NCBI GenBank assembly: GCA_026168455.1
Contig: CM047427.1
Coordinates: 11,995,505-12,059,504 of the forward strand
Source of the DNA: Theocolax elegans
Taxonomy: Eukaryota > Arthropoda > Insecta > Hymenoptera > Cerocephalidae
DNA length: 64,000 nucleotides
Direction: 5' to 3'
A program made the position numbers and the translations under genes. Below are positions 43,901 through 58,300 of the stretch, in pieces (position 1 is the first letter of the stretch; each line of letters starts with the position of its first letter). The notes under the pieces were generated by a model. The model was not told where the DNA came from. It saw only the letters and a list, made by a program, of their open reading frames with translations, and made no database searches.

Positions 43901-46900
43901 TTACAGGGATCTACTTACACCTTTCAACCCAAAAATTATATCTAAAACATTGAATTAAATATCTGAAAAAGTTCATACGAATAGCTTAAAACTTAAGGGA
44001 AGACCTGAAGTTTTTATATAAAAGAACATATAATTATTGTTGATAATAATTGAATAAACAATTTTTAGTCGGTAATTGTTAAATATAAATAATCAATATA
44101 AAGGCATAAAGCTTTCAACCCGAACAGCCTTCTTAAATTATCTAAGTAAAAATCTGGAAAAATTTGGATATAGTATTTAAAACATGTCTAAGGCCTTGGT
44201 GTTCAGGATTTTTTTGAAAAACTTATTCTTTTGTTGATAAAAAAAAATATAAAAAATGACCATTTACTGAGTTTCACATGGGCATGAATTCAAGACTTTT
44301 TTTAGTTATTACCCTATTTTAATAAGTACATTAAAAGAGTTTTTTTTTAGTAATACACGTGTTTATAGGTTAACCGAATTAAATTTTTTAAATATTTAAT
44401 TTGAAAATTGTAGTATTTAATTATTTATAAAACTACTCTCCAAATTCCTTGAACGAAACAAAGAGAGAAATTGCTGTAAAAGAATCAAAAGAGAAATTGA
44501 TTCTAAAAGGGTGATTTTTCTCTTTGTTTCACTCTTTATTCACCAAAGAATTAAATTACACGTACATTTAAAATTTAAATAATTAAATTTTGCTTTTTTT
44601 TTACTTTTTTCTTTTTACGCAAAAGAATTTTAATATTATATATAAAGATATAAAGATTACCCTTGGTCAGAAATATGTTTGATGGATTATAGTAAATATT
44701 TTTATTGGTTATTATAGTCAAATACGGAATAGCAATAAAATTGTAGTTAAGATAGCCATTTCTTAATAATTTCCTAATAGTGCGCGGTAGCAATCGTTGA
44801 CATATTATATATATAGTAATCGAAACTATTAAAAATTGTTTTCATTCTTTTCAGATACATTATTATATAGTAAATAATATATATAGTACTTTGTGTATGT
44901 TACTTTACGACATATATTGATCCATATACATTAATTACTAAACAATGTAATAATTGTTTATACTTTTTTTCCATGTAGATTTGTAAGAATTACAATAAAA
45001 AATAATTATTATTAAAAGTAGTTAAATTTATTTTTAAAGAATGGTATTTACATAATTGATATATACTGATCGGAATTCCAATTGTACAGTTACGATTTCT
45101 TTTCTAATTTCACGTTTGAAAAAAATGAAGCAAAAATTATTTTTAATTAATGAATGTACTTTTTTATCGCATCCAAAGTGTAAATTACGCTAATTTCAAA
45201 CAAATATTAAGATTTAATAAATTTTTTTAAATTAAATTAAAGCGTTATAAAGGCATACACATACACGTATACAAGTTTATAACTGTATTTAGAGCTTTAT
45301 CGTACGCTCTATTTGGCAGGATCGTCAATATACTTTGCTTTCACCAATATGTATATTTATGTACCTATTATCCCTTAGCATCGTGAAAACTTTTATAATA
45401 TGCATTTATATACAAAATGCGTATACAAAAAAATCTAATAATTGCTTTTAATATATAGGTATGACGTATGCATTCGTGCGCAGAGAAAGCGTCGACAAAC
45501 ACACGTTTCAATATATTTATTTACCGACATATCGATCGAATATGCGACTTATAATTAAAACCATTCAAATTACCAAATTTCGAATCGTCAGTTAATTTTT
45601 TGAATTTTAACATTGTTATTATATACGTACACATTATCCGATAAAGTGTAAAAAAATCAAGAAGCAGTAATTTATTAGTGCATGGTTTACCAATAATAAT
45701 AACGATTTCAACTGTACAAACATAATGTTATTTGATTACATAAAACGATTAATATTGCATACTGCTATACGTACACGTCGTATATATATATGTATATATT
45801 GAAAGTAAATTAATATTCCTAACACAGCTGTTCGAGCATATAGATGTCTGTAAGAGCTGGTATATATGTTTATTTATGCCATGTCATACCTCCTTTCTCG
45901 CATTTATTTTCCATCTCTATTCTCTATAAACATATCTTTGACTTTTACCATCCTATATACCTATATATATCGTTGCTCACGTGTATACACGCATATTCAC
46001 TTGCAGTGGAAAGTTAAGGAAGGAAGTCTACACGATGAAGGAAATCCGGTGATCGTACATCGTAAAGAATCAATAGAAAAATCATAATATAATATCGATA
46101 AACATATATGGTTAAGGTGTGTACATACGTCGTTACGTGGATGATATGTACGCATCGTAAATTATTATTTATTATTAAAATTAATTATTATTCGATATTG
46201 AAAATATGTCGGTGTAGTACAATCCTGATTGTATAGTTACAATGTAAAGAAAGTTATTTTTAATGTTACTTAAATTTTAGAGGGTATTACTCGAGTAGTC
46301 TTAATTTATTTAATTGGTTTTTTTATTAAGGTAAGGTCAGAATATAATTTATGCAGCTAAATACTAAAGTTGGATCTTACTATTAACTATACGTTATCAG
46401 TCAATAATTAATCTACAATCAATGTGTACTGATATAAGTACGATTATGTATTATACAAATATTTCAAGGTATAAAAAAGTGCGGTTTTACAAGATTATGC
46501 CAGATCATTTTAAAAATTAAAAGTATATAATTGCATTTCTTTTTGGGAATGAATACCTTGATATTTTTTAACTCCTTTTATTTTAATTCGGTTCTCTAAA
46601 AAAAGATATTGAAATTTGTTGTTCGAATTTTTTGTACGCATAGAAGTTTATATCTTTATTTAAAGAAACTATCTAAAAGGATATAGTACCGTTAATTTTT
46701 TCAAATAAAATAAATAGTATATTTACACTGAAAAGAAAATTAGGTGAATTCAAAAAAATATTTTGGTAACTACATTAAGAAAAACGACGTATTAAATTAG
46801 TTTCTATTACATTTTATAGCAAGAATAATATAAGTGTGAGTTATAGTTATTGTTATATATTGTGCTAAAAATTACTGCACACATATTAATATTTGCTATA

Positions 46901-47372
46901 AAATAAATTGACCAGTAAACTATAAAATATAAAAATGTTTAATCTATACCATTTTTCTCAGTGTAGCAATTGAATAAAAGTAATAAATATTTTTTAATTG
47001 TAAACGATCATATTTTCAAAATTATTTTATTTAACTCACTTAATCCTTCTTTGTCAGCGTACTCGCAACAAAAAATTTATATGTATATATTTTCTTTTCA
47101 AATATCGTAATCACGCTTAGCGATCGATCAAATTATCGATCGAAAGAGCACAATTGAATATGCGCGTTTGAAACGGGGAGCCAATGGGTAAACGTTAAAA
47201 AGAGTGTAAAAATTACTCACTTGAAAGGTTCATCAACCGAGCCGGCGGAGAACCTGAGTAGGATGGTAACCAAGAAGAATCCAATCATCGCAGCAGCACC
47301 GAGGGCGAGCAAGAGTCTCCGTGGTCTGCGCAGACACCTTCCGCAAAACCATTTTATTGAGCTCGCGTACAT
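37994..47372 (-). CDS. fdl: Beta-N-acetylhexosaminidase, fused-lobes type (GH20), membrane-anchored
   Basis: Removes terminal beta-N-acetylglucosamine, in insects notably from N-glycans in the secretory pathway. Six coding exons on the minus strand: 47372-47221, 42659-42248, 42024-41581, 40695-40187, 38704-38571, 38226-37994. Phases agree and give 627 residues. Residues 1-44 contain RRPRR followed by a 20-residue hydrophobic span (about 20-39): a type II signal anchor, as in Drosophila Fdl rather than a cleaved signal. Then comes the N-terminal hexosaminidase domain (IWPKPTGHISLG), the catalytic GH20 barrel with YRGILLDTSRNF, HWHITDSHSFP and HMGGDEVN (the Asp-Glu catalytic pair), then LDCGFGAWVGEGNNWC and the C-terminal SRLWPRSAAMAERLW. 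It looks intact. Intron 1 is 4.6 kb; the intron at 38705-40186 hosts a MITE. It converges with the Mud-like gene. Confidence 0.93.
39265..39625. mobile_element. Second copy of the fold-back MITE, in an fdl intron
   Basis: It carries the same blocks as 22084-22440 in fold-back order: gtatgtgaaaaaataatc, gtgcactgaat, attgcgttttcgagaaaaatcttacc, ctgaaatacagcacacagttagatta, ttccacatactcttttatt and a terminal attgagtatagaa. An ATT/AAT microsatellite (about 39287-39337) interrupts the left arm. Confidence 0.7.
43028..43129 (+). repeat. Dispersed ~100-bp repeat, copy 2
   Basis: Matches 24870-24969 in the same orientation; see that entry for the shared blocks. It lies in fdl intron 1, opposite to the gene's direction. 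Confidence 0.65.
43473..43731. repeat. 16-bp perfect inverted repeat spanning ~260 bp
   Basis: AATGAAACGCTTTTTC (43473-43488) and GAAAAAGCGTTTCATT (43716-43731) are exact inverses. Neighbouring blocks such as ccatttc on both sides suggest a decayed fold-back element. Confidence 0.6.
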
Positions 47373-49910
47373 CGCGCAGGGTCCGTGGTAGGGGAACCAG
47401 TGAAACGGGTCCGTATTACCGGCGTATTCTCTCGTTGGGGCCTGCCGTTCGTTCTTGCTTTTGCCTTACGCTCATTAGCATCGGAATCCCGATAACACTA
47501 GCACCGTTATCGTTCTCCGTCAAATGACAAATAGCTCTCGATATTTTCGAAGCCCTTTTCTCTTGTTATACCATCGCTTTTTTTCTTTTACACTGTTAAC
47601 GTACTTTCGATTTTACCATTTCTGCAAGATATTTTATACTATCGTTAATTTCCAATTTTCCCCTTACCAAATTTCACAATCTGTTTACCTTTTTCTTTTT
47701 AGTATTGTGTATAGGGTTCATTCGAGTTCGCAAATTAAAGATTCTATTTCTTTTTTTTGATATATTTAGATTGGTTCTTTTTTATTCTATTTTTGGTAAT
47801 TTAGTAAGTGAGAAATTATATACCTGTAGAGATTTCTTGGATTTTGAATTTTGAATTTTTTATTCATTTGTTCGATAAAGATTTTTAAATAAACCTTAAT
47901 TTAGGTAGATATTTCTACTAGATGTTACTGTCTTTCCCTAATTCGAAGAAATTTATTGTTTTTCTTTCATACATCACTATTCATTATTATTAATTATTAT
48001 TTCTACATTATTAATTTATGTATATAAGAGAAGATCGAAGTTATAATCACTGTAATCAACGCTTTAATACGTAAAATAAATATAATGAATTTATTTAAAA
48101 AATTTCGATTAAATAACAGTGAATTTCATGCAAATATATAAAATACTCCGTCATTTCAAGTTTTATAAATATATGCATATAGCTTTGTTTGTGAGAGGCG
48201 CATTGTTTTCGTCTATACGTTTATTCCGGTTTATTACAGTCCGTTTCGACAGAAAAATAAGACAATGACAATTTATAACTATGTATAAATATGCTATCCA
48301 ATTTGTGATTCGTACATAAAAGTAAAATCATTCAAAGCTGCGGTATATTTTTCTTATTTTACGAGATTATTCGCAGCTTAATTCCAAGCTAAGACTCTTT
48401 TAAAATTGTTTTTTTTTTAGTTTCACCGCGTACCTATAACATCAGTGAAGAAAAATTATGGAGGATTAAGACTAAAAGTATAAAACACGGGAAAATTAAG
48501 ACCGTTAGATTTTAATCTCATTAAAAATAACTACGCGATTCCTGTTTTCTACAATGCAGAAGTCGAAATATCACCGTAACAGTAAAAATTTTATCTTTAT
48601 AGTTTAGAGAAATGTATATTTTATCATTGAATTTCGAAAATACGTATTTGTAAATAAATATTCGATTGCTCTATATATGTATTGAAACGTATTATTATTA
48701 TTGTACGCATTAAATGCAATTGATATAATTAATTGCATTATTAATTATACGGATTATTATGCACTTTTAATCGAGAGAAACGCGTATCATCCAAATGAAA
48801 GATATGTAAATTATTATCATATATGCTTGTAAATTAATGAGCTAACTATAATCACGTATAATGTATTTAATTGTTTATGATGATATATTCATTTACAAAA
48901 AGTATCATTAATCTACCATTATATTAATAATAGTGGCTTTATATTTATATGAAAATTATATATACATGTATAGTATGTTTTTATAATATTACTTTGTAAA
49001 GAAAACAATTAATAATTTTTTTTTCGATCCAGTAACTATTACATATTTTATTTTTATCAAATTTAAGCAAGGTCAATTATATGTATTTTTGAAAATTAAA
49101 AAGTTGCATGTCAATTTGATTATTCGACTAATGTGTTTTCTTATACTCAAAGTATTTGTAGAGTGTGATAAGATTGTAAATTTATTTGCCTGAACCAGGC
49201 TGTAAATTTATTAATGAATGAATACAATTTGTCTCATTAAAAGTTCATTTAATTTCTCTTTACTGTTATCCTTTAAAAACAAAATTTATTTATATATTTT
49301 TTTAAATGCATACTTAATAATGTTCGTAAAAAATTAAATAGGTTCATTATATTAAAGTTAATTATTAGTTTATATTAATTACCTAGTAATATAATCTCAA
49401 GTTGTAAAGTTACTTTTTCTAAAGAAAATTAATCATTATATCGAAAGAATATTTTAAATGTTTATCTTGGTTTAAAAAAAATGTTTAGTCTAATTATAAA
49501 GTTCATTGCATTATTGAATGTCTTGAACTTGAAGCTAACATCTACTAATTAATCTAAATTTTAATATCAACACTATTAAATATGTTTTAATTATTTATTA
49601 AGCATAAATAAAAAGTACCGATATAAAACATACCTTCTGGTTTCTGTTTTTTCTTTTCAATGATTTTCTACACAAGCTGGTATCTACATATTAAAATTTG
49701 TTATAAGGAATTTGTGGATGCTTAAAAATATTAATAAAGAACACGGATGAATAATAAAAAATTTTGTTATTTAGTTCATTTAAAAATTTATAAATGATTA
49801 AATTAAACAAATCGAACACGTATTTGTGTATGTTTCTTTCAAGATGTTCAATAATCAAACGAAAATTTATAAGAATTGTAAACTAACTTAAATTAAAACT
49901 AAATATTACA
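47373..49910. other. Intergenic between fdl 5' end and MED10 3' end
   Basis: The first 150 bp (47373-47530) is CpG-richer and probably the fdl 5' UTR/promoter. The rest is AT-rich with only spurious frames. No other feature supported. Confidence 0.5.
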
Positions 49911-50657
49911 TTATTCATCGCCTCGAATTGCTCTATACTTGGCTAATTCATTGGGAAACACTCGATTCAGCTCGACAAGCATGTTAGCTTTGAATTTCCT
50001 GTAAGCATCTATTTTCCCTTTGACTTGTTCATTTTTCGTTAAAGCTTTGTCAATGCAGTCTTTGGTATATAATTGTGGATTCCTTCCTTGATCTATGTAA
50101 CTGGAAAGTAAGTTACAGTTAGTAAATGAACTTAGTTAATGTAACCAAAAAAAATCTATAATGCATTATTTTACTAAAAGACGCAATGCATAATTAATAT
50201 ATTAATTATAATTAAATGATTAAAAATACCATGTATACTTACTCAAACACTTCGAGTGGTACATGAACATCTTGCACTTGAGTTTTTAACTTGTCAATTT
50301 CTTGCAAACCAGTCACAAGACCTTGTCTACAGTAGCCGGAAAAATAAAAGTTACAGGTTAATCAACGTTATTTAACATTTAATGAAATTAATAGATGTGC
50401 ACGCACGTATAATAAATAAGGAACGAGAAAAATTGTCCCCGATACGTGGATAAGAGAAAGAAAAAGGAGTGGGCAAATTGACAGGTAACGGAATATCGTG
50501 TACCGAGGCAGAATGAAACTGCAATTATAACTTACATCTTTTGGTTCAAAACGTTTTGTCCCTGAGGTTGAAAATCACTAACTATTATACGGATTTGTCG
50601 GACATTTTCAATAAATAATTCGAGCTGAGTTTCAAGGCTCTCCAGCGCAGAAGCCAT
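49911..50657 (-). CDS. MED10: Mediator complex subunit 10
   Basis: A subunit of the middle module of Mediator, the nuclear co-activator that bridges transcription factors and RNA polymerase II. Three exons on the minus strand: 50657-50536, 50326-50243 and 50100-49911, giving 131 residues, the normal family length. The start MASALESLETQLELFIENV matches the conserved N-terminus. Exon 2 encodes LVTGLQEIDKLK and VHVPLEVF; exon 3 encodes YIDQGRNPQLYTKDC, then KFKANMLVELNRVFP. Donors are GTAAGT; acceptors are CTGTAG and TTTCCAG; phases 2 and 2 are consistent. The small introns (209 and 142 bp) and very high conservation make it certain. CpG-richer sequence at 50658-50790, upstream of the ATG, is the likely promoter. 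Confidence 0.97.
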
Positions 50658-53600
50658 CTTGTCTGTTTACGCGTTTCGTTCACTCTTCACTCAAACGGTA
50701 ACAGACTGATAACTGTGCAAATGTCGATAAGGTTGCGCTCGTACTTGTAGAGATGGCGCCACTTGTATTGATTGACCGCGAATTCAAGGGATACATCTCT
50801 GTCTATTTTAGTATGTAGATATTTTTTTTAATATGTGAAGTTATTTACTTTATTTTAGTACATATAACGATATTAATAATGTACACATTATTTATACGAT
50901 ACTTAAAATAATCGATTGTTGCACTGTTAAAATAAATAATTAAAGATAACAATCTAATCACTTCAATGCACATCCATGATAAATACTAAAATAAGGTAAA
51001 AATTTGAAAAATGGAAAGAAAATGTAATTTTAAATATAACGAATTGTAATATAAAAAGTGCGATAAAAAAAAGAAGACGTAATCTCAAAAATCGGATGAA
51101 TTTTTTACATTTTCATTCGTATACTTACTTTTCCTATTTTCTTCAACTATGAGATTACTTTTTGCATTGAATTAAACAAGAACGGTAAATTGCATTGATA
51201 ATAAATAAAAAGATAAATCTAACTTTGTTTTATAAATTGTCTTATTTTATTTTAAATATGCTACAATATATATTCAAATGTAAATATTTAATCGATTTTT
51301 AAGAGCGCATATGTTATTCTGCGTTATTCAAATACAGAAATTATCTTAAATCTACTAAAAAAATCATAAATAACGATTTCGAAAAATTTAAATGAGAAAG
51401 ACACTACAATATTACATGGTATATTATAAATAATAACGATGAACAAATCTAGCGCTATAAGATTTATATAGTAATTAATTATAATAAATTATATTTTCCG
51501 ATATGTATTAATCATATTACGAGTTATTATTTGTTATAAATAATAAGTTTATATATCGAGTGAACGTAATTATACAGCATAAATGGGTAAAATCGTGTTT
51601 CTATTACAAACGATAAAGTAATACAATATTATTCTCTATAAAATAATAATTATTACGAAAAATAAAAGTACTGCATACATAACGTTAAATTATATCTATC
51701 AAAAGTAAACAAAAAAATTTGGATTACAGGTAATTTGTATAAATTGTTAACTATTAAGAACGAATATATCTCATTGTATAACTATAGTTAACCCTTGATT
51801 TACTATTTATGAATACACCTCAAAAATTCATCTGTGAACTATATATATATATATGTAATATAGATTATCCATGTATTTAAAATTTTCTACTGGTTACTAA
51901 ATAAATAAAAAATAAATAAAATGTTCACTTTTTCATATAGTTCAAATTTAAATGTTAAAAATTTAAAAAAAAAGAAAATAATACTCGGTGTACACATTTT
52001 TTCTACCATTGAAATAATAAAAAAGAGTTTTACGTAGGAGCACCGCGCATATATCGCGGCGAGTAAGTATATTTGTGAAAATGTGTAAAGGAAATGAAAA
52101 CACCATAGGAAAAATGAACCAAAACAACAATAATAAATTCAGGGTAGTTCTTTTTTTTTTTTTAGCTGCGATGCATTGCATATTTATTTCGCATGTTTAT
52201 AACTAACTAATCACGTTTATTACACCACAATACACGACGTGACACTTAGGGTAATAATTTAAAAACGAGAGCTAGTCGGTAATAATCGCCATCGTAACAT
52301 CGATAACACGCGCGGAGCCATCGATTCGATTAATTCTGTTTTGTATATATATTGTTTCTTTTTTTTCTTTTCATTGTAATGTGTGTGTATATGTATACGT
52401 GTTTATCAACTCCGTGTAAATGTGTGTAATAGTGTGTGTATGTATGTATATATATATATATATATTGATATACTGTAATTATATCGTTTAATGTCCTATC
52501 GTATAACTAGCATAAAAGTCCGGAGGTATAAATATAGCACATTCATCGAGTTGTCGCTCTACAAGTTTAATTCAAGGATGCTTGGGCAAGTAATCGTATA
52601 ATCTCCCATCTTATACGGTTGCTTTTTCTTAATCGTTCATTATCGTCTCAATGATTTAGAAGAATAAAGTCACCTTGTTCACCATGCAAGTTCCAAAAAT
52701 AAAAAAAATAATGTTTTTTATTATATAATCACTGCGTATATAGGTATATATATATATATTTGTATCCGTTTCCTTTTCTCTTTATTCACCCTGAATTTTG
52801 ACGTTACAATTTTTATCTCGTCGCAATCGCTCACAATTTCATATCGCTCGAAATTAAAGTTATACGTTAATTATTTTTTGCCAATACGTGGTACCTTTTT
52901 CTTTATATTAAAAAATATAAATACATATATTTAGATTTATATCGAAACACAATAAGATTTCGAATTACACGTGATAAATGCATAAATACATAATAATAAT
53001 TTTATAATGTAAGGGTTAATGCAACGTGTTCGTTTACATTGGTTTTTTTTTGCGTCGACCTAAACGTTAAACTTGGCTACATTATACGTTAATAGCGTTT
53101 ATATGTATTTATATATATACGTGTATCTATATATATAAGTGTAATAATAAAGGTGATTTTATTTTTCTAAAAAATACACATTCTGTACATAAAAGACGTT
53201 TCGTTTTATTAATTTTCTTCTTCTTCTTCTTCTTCTTCTTCTTTTTTTATATATAACGAACGTTATACTCTTATGGGTAATAATCATCCAAGTCGCGACT
53301 TACTTTTCGTAACTTAAACTGTGTGTGTAGATGTGTGAGTGCGTGTGTACGCGTATTTATTTCTTCTTATATATTTGTCAAAGGATTCGCTCGTAGCAAT
53401 TCGAATAAATACATTATTATTATTATTGCTACTACGTGGTAAAATGCTTAGACAAGGTTTATTTAACCGATGACAATTACCATTTACCACATTTGTTTCG
53501 TTTTTTTTTCCTTTGTTTTACTTTACCGATTGATAGTGTAAAAATACTGGATATCGTTATGCTTGCATTGTGTGTCAACGAAACGTAAACAATGAGATTC

Positions 53601-53925
53601 TTCCACGTAATGTTTATTGCGCATCCTATCGAGATTTCGTTTTATAATATTTCTTGATTGACGTTGTATAGACAATGTACAACGTAACGAAAAAAAATTA
53701 TACGTTCCGCGCCGATAACAAAAAGAAATGTCGTACGGTATACTCAGTCGGTAATGAAAGAAGTCGGTAATGGTACATTGTCATGTATTAAACACATCAA
53801 TTGTCCGTAGGGTTATCAATTTAATGATCCTCTATAAGTACGTGAATCGCTTATATGGCCTTTCGTGGAAATTGGCACTTGGTGGCCGTCTATTGGCCAG
53901 TTCGATCCATTTAGGTATTTATATT

Positions 53926-53957
<32 letters not shown>

Positions 53958-55374
53958 AGCATCTGCTCGTTCGATATTATTATCGTAAAGTAGAAAAGAA
54001 AAGGGAAAAATACGCGTCGCCCTGAGAAAAGTCAAGTTCTCCTCTCGCTATACAACATTACTTTTTTTATTAATAGCAAAAAACGATTTTATCGCGTTTC
54101 TATAACAATGTAAAAATTCGAAGTGTGCTTTGTTACTATTTTCTTCTATTTCTATCTTTTTTTATACACAAAAATCATTTGGCAGTTGATTTGATGGATT
54201 ATTTTTATTCTTTATTTTATTTTTCATTGTTAAAAATTGGATATGTGTCTAATACATTTCCTCGTCTTTCGTTGGAGATACGTCTTTTCCCAGGTTAAGC
54301 GGCTGCTCTGCTATCAAGCTCTTTCCACCACGTTTTCTCGTTATTCTCAATTGATTCCTTAATAATTATCGACAATTAATTACTGTACTTATATAAAAAA
54401 TGTACAAGAAAATCTACATTAACGGACGCGTATAGTCATATATATCTTGTTTACATGGTTTATATAAAGTTTATGCGCGCGATCGACTTGTGTAGGTGTT
54501 GTACGTGTGTGCGTGTGTGTGCGTGTGTGTGTCTCCGTGTATGCGTGTACGTGTGGATGTGTGGGTGTCCGTGTAAATGTGTTATACAAATAAATAAATA
54601 TATAGCCATTGCGAGAAAAGAAGAGATATTACATTTATCTCGTAATATTATTATTCTTACATAAACTTTCGTCGTAACTGTACGCATGCGAAAGGAAACA
54701 AAAGATTAAAAATTAAAAAAAATATATATATATTAATAGAAGAGAAGTGATAAAATTTCTTTTTTCTTTCGTATTTCGAAAAGCTCGCGTATTATATATA
54801 TATATATATATATAAAAAGTCGTAGAAAAAGCGCTCGGCTACTCGCGATGGTGTTTGTTTAATAAATTGGAATACTTCGTGTTCATTTTTATTTTTCATT
54901 GTATCTCTTTTTCTTCCTTTGTTAAATAAATTATACTTTAACGTATAATAATTATAATAGTATTAATATTATTATAATAATTAATGGATACGTTTTTTTT
55001 TCTTAATCTTTCCTTTAATACTCAACTCCTATTTTTTTAATCGTCCTCTTAATAATCTCTTCGCGTGGCGAAGCAAAAGAAAAGAAGGACCTGCGGTTAC
55101 AAGCGCCATTTATTGTGCTACGTCCTTTTTTTTTTCTTTTTTTTGACAACCGGGTGTGGTTCGAAACGAAAAAATTTTTTATTTATTTCTTTTCTCTTTT
55201 TTTGAAAAAAATATAGTAATCTTATGATAAACGAATGTTTGTTTCCATCTTTTATTATTGTTGTTGATGTTGTAGTTGATGTTGTTGTTTTTTGTTGTTG
55301 TTGCTGTTGTTAGTTTGTTAAAGAAAGAGGCGAGTCGTTCGGTTTTAATAGCGCGTATTTCGCAGCGCAGTAGC
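50658..55374. other. Intergenic / long netrin 3' UTR region, microsatellite-rich
   Basis: No gene between the MED10 promoter and the netrin stop. It contains (TTC)n at about 53216-53242, (TA)n at about 52449-52466, 52747-52760 and 53926-53946, a GTGT/CGTGT tract at about 54503-54575 and a GTT/GAT-type trinucleotide tract at about 55258-55318. Part of it next to 55374 is probably the netrin 3' UTR (minus). Confidence 0.55.
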
Positions 55375-58300
55375 TCAATGGCATTCTGATCTCGCCCTTC
55401 GTTCGAAACGACGCATCCTGTGACTCCACTCGTCGCGCCACTCGATCACGATCGACCTCTCCGTAATCGTTAAACCGTCTTTAGCTGCTCCACCACCTTC
55501 CGTGCCCAGGATCAGGTATGACCTGCAACATTTTTTTAGGTCAAACTTTGGAATTTTTAGGCACAGTTATTTTTAGGTGAATAATATATTCATTACATTG
55601 ATAAAAATTTTCGCTTTACGTTGAAGTGAAAAATGTGAAAAATCACTACATCGGACTGAAAAATTACCTATTATAGCAGAGCTAGATTTATAAAATGATA
55701 TTTAACATTTTTCACTCCTACAAATTTAGAGAATTGTTCAATCAAATTTGGAATATATCTAAACGTAAAAAGAGATAGTTTTAAGATTGAAACTAGTCAT
55801 TTTAATAGAATGAGTTTATTTTTATTAGTTGTTTTTATTAGTTATTTTTTTTAAACTTGAAACTTGCCTTAGAAAATCTCAAAAATTTTAAAACTTAATT
55901 ATAAGAAAAGAACTGAAAAAAATCACATATACTGTTCAAAACAAATTGGATAGCGTCTCAGAAAGATTTTTGCGAAATAATTAATTATTAAATTAATTAT
56001 ATATAAATAACCATTTTTGGTCGGTAATATATAATTAGAAAATAAGGGTTCACGGTTGCCTAAATATCTCGCTGATTTATCAATAAATAGTTTGAAAACA
56101 TTCGCAGATTACCTTTAAAAAAACACAACATTGTTACAGAACTTTTTTTTTCGATTAATTGAATTCCTCGATTAATAAAAAATAAATTATTTGTATGTTA
56201 TTTAAGATCTATATCCCGTTAACGATATTTAATAAATGTAAAGAACTCGTGAAGGTGCAAATTTATTTACGAAAATAAAGAATAGTTTAAATTTGTATAT
56301 TTAATATCATAAATTCATCATTTGAATAAAACGCACATTTATTAATTACGATTTGTGAGTTTATAATTTTGCAATTTATACACTGAACTGACTATCTGGG
56401 TTGACAATAAGTCTAATTAGATTATTACAAAAAATCGAGTCTACTAAAATCTATACAAATTTCGTTTGTCGCAAGAATAACTATATATTTAGAATTAATT
56501 ACATCAAATCGTCGTGCCTTACGAAAAGTAGCCCGTTTACATTTAATAAAGCGTTCAGTTGTGCTAGTCTTCGTGAGACACGGCGAAATGATATTGTCGT
56601 TGACTTGAAAGATTGATTATTCATATATACTATATGTAACAGTGACAATTTTTCAAATCGATTATCAAAAAATAATAATATTTAAAGGAAGTTGTAAATT
56701 AATTTTGATGGATAAGCCATAATTTAGATTTGGCGACGTTTCGTCAATATACAAGAAAGAATAGGATACATAATCAGAATAAGAATATATAGGAAGCTAT
56801 ACGAGGAATAATAATGATTCGTTACACGTTAGAACTATCCTCGCATTCACCTCTATAACGAATAAGGTAATTAAACGAAATAAAAATGATGGTTATAGAG
56901 TTGGTATATAATTGCATAAGGTATATAAGATGTGCATACGTGTGCAGTGCATAATGTACTCACTGCTTTGGTTTAATCTTGGGACACCTGCACGCCAAGT
57001 CGGTCGAATGCACGTAAAGCGGCATCGTGCCCCGGGAAATCCTCGAGTCTCGATCCCGCTTGTAAATCATTATGACGTTCACCGAGTACTTGATCCAGGA
57101 ATTCGAGGGGGCGCCCACGGCTCCCGACGGACCGTCGCTCACCTTCTTGTATCTGTCCATCACTCGGGCCAGCAACGCTGCAAATTTACTTTCCTCAGTT
57201 TTCTTTTCCTCACTTTTCTTTTTTTTCAAAAACGTAACGCGTTGCATGCGAAATCTCGGTTTCATCGGCTTGTGATTATTTCACTCTGCCTTCCTTATAT
57301 CCTTTCGATTCAATTATCACACTACGTGTTGTTATTCCCACTTTACTTACGATTTATATCTACTAACTATCTCTTTTTATATAATAATCTATAAATATTA
57401 AAAAAATAAACTGTGCGATGATTAAGATGTATACGAAATCTTTTACATATCGCTGATAGTTTGTTTACCGCGTGTTTAACGTATCCCGATAAAAAACGGT
57501 AAAAAAAAAGAGGAACATGTATTTTTATCTATAGACTAGAAAGAGAAAAATAACGTAACCAAAACTAAAAGACTCGCTCGAGGAAGTTGTAAATTCAAAG
57601 TGCCGGCGAAATAAACAAATGAACTGCGTTAAGTTAAAAAAAAAATAAAAGAAATAAGAAAGGTCCGTATGCGACCGCACAACTAGAATGGAATATAAGG
57701 AGAAGAGGCCAAAAAAAAAGGAAGAAGCGCAGTACCAGGAGACACGGCACTTTGTAGATCTATTCCAAGTCGAGCGCTCGAGATTTATAAGCGGTGAATC
57801 AAACGAGAAAGAGAGATAGAGAGAGAGAGAGACGTGCGCGCATGGCTCCTCGCCGGCTGTGAAATTCAAAAGCATGCCTTTCTATTATTGAGGTACCTAA
57901 AACGCCCTAGCTTTATAGTTACGTTTTTTTTTTACTCTTCGTGGCCGCATTATTTCTTCGGATGTGTCTTTCGATGATCCTCGATCAATCAGGCTGCTTT
58001 CAATAGCGTCGTTACACCGGAATCTCTTTTGAAATCGTTTATATATTCTATACGTTCGCATTGCCAACGTTTCATTCTGAGTTTGTAATTTCTCGACGAT
58101 TAATCATATTTACATTGTAAACTAATTGGCAACGATTACTAAAATACAAATGTAATTGTTACATAGATTTTGATAAATTTATGATAAAAATTTGTATCTT
58201 TGCTTAAATCGATTAAGCGAGTACAACTGTTAAACGCCTCTTCGTTTCCAATTTATCAATTATTAACAACGAGTCGTTGTTGCGTGTAACGTCACGTTTA

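Larger units (their letters stand above)
42660..47220 (-). other. fdl intron 1
   Basis: 4.6-kb AT-rich intron. It holds the dispersed ~100-bp repeat (43028-43129), an inverted repeat at 43473-43731, a hairpin near 44453-44533 (gaaacaaagagaga with tctctttgtttc) and TA-rich tracts. No nested gene was found. Confidence 0.6.

Noticed and set aside
54455..54687. Cys/Val-rich and His/Thr-rich ORFs
   Set aside because: Direct translations of a GTGT/CACA microsatellite.
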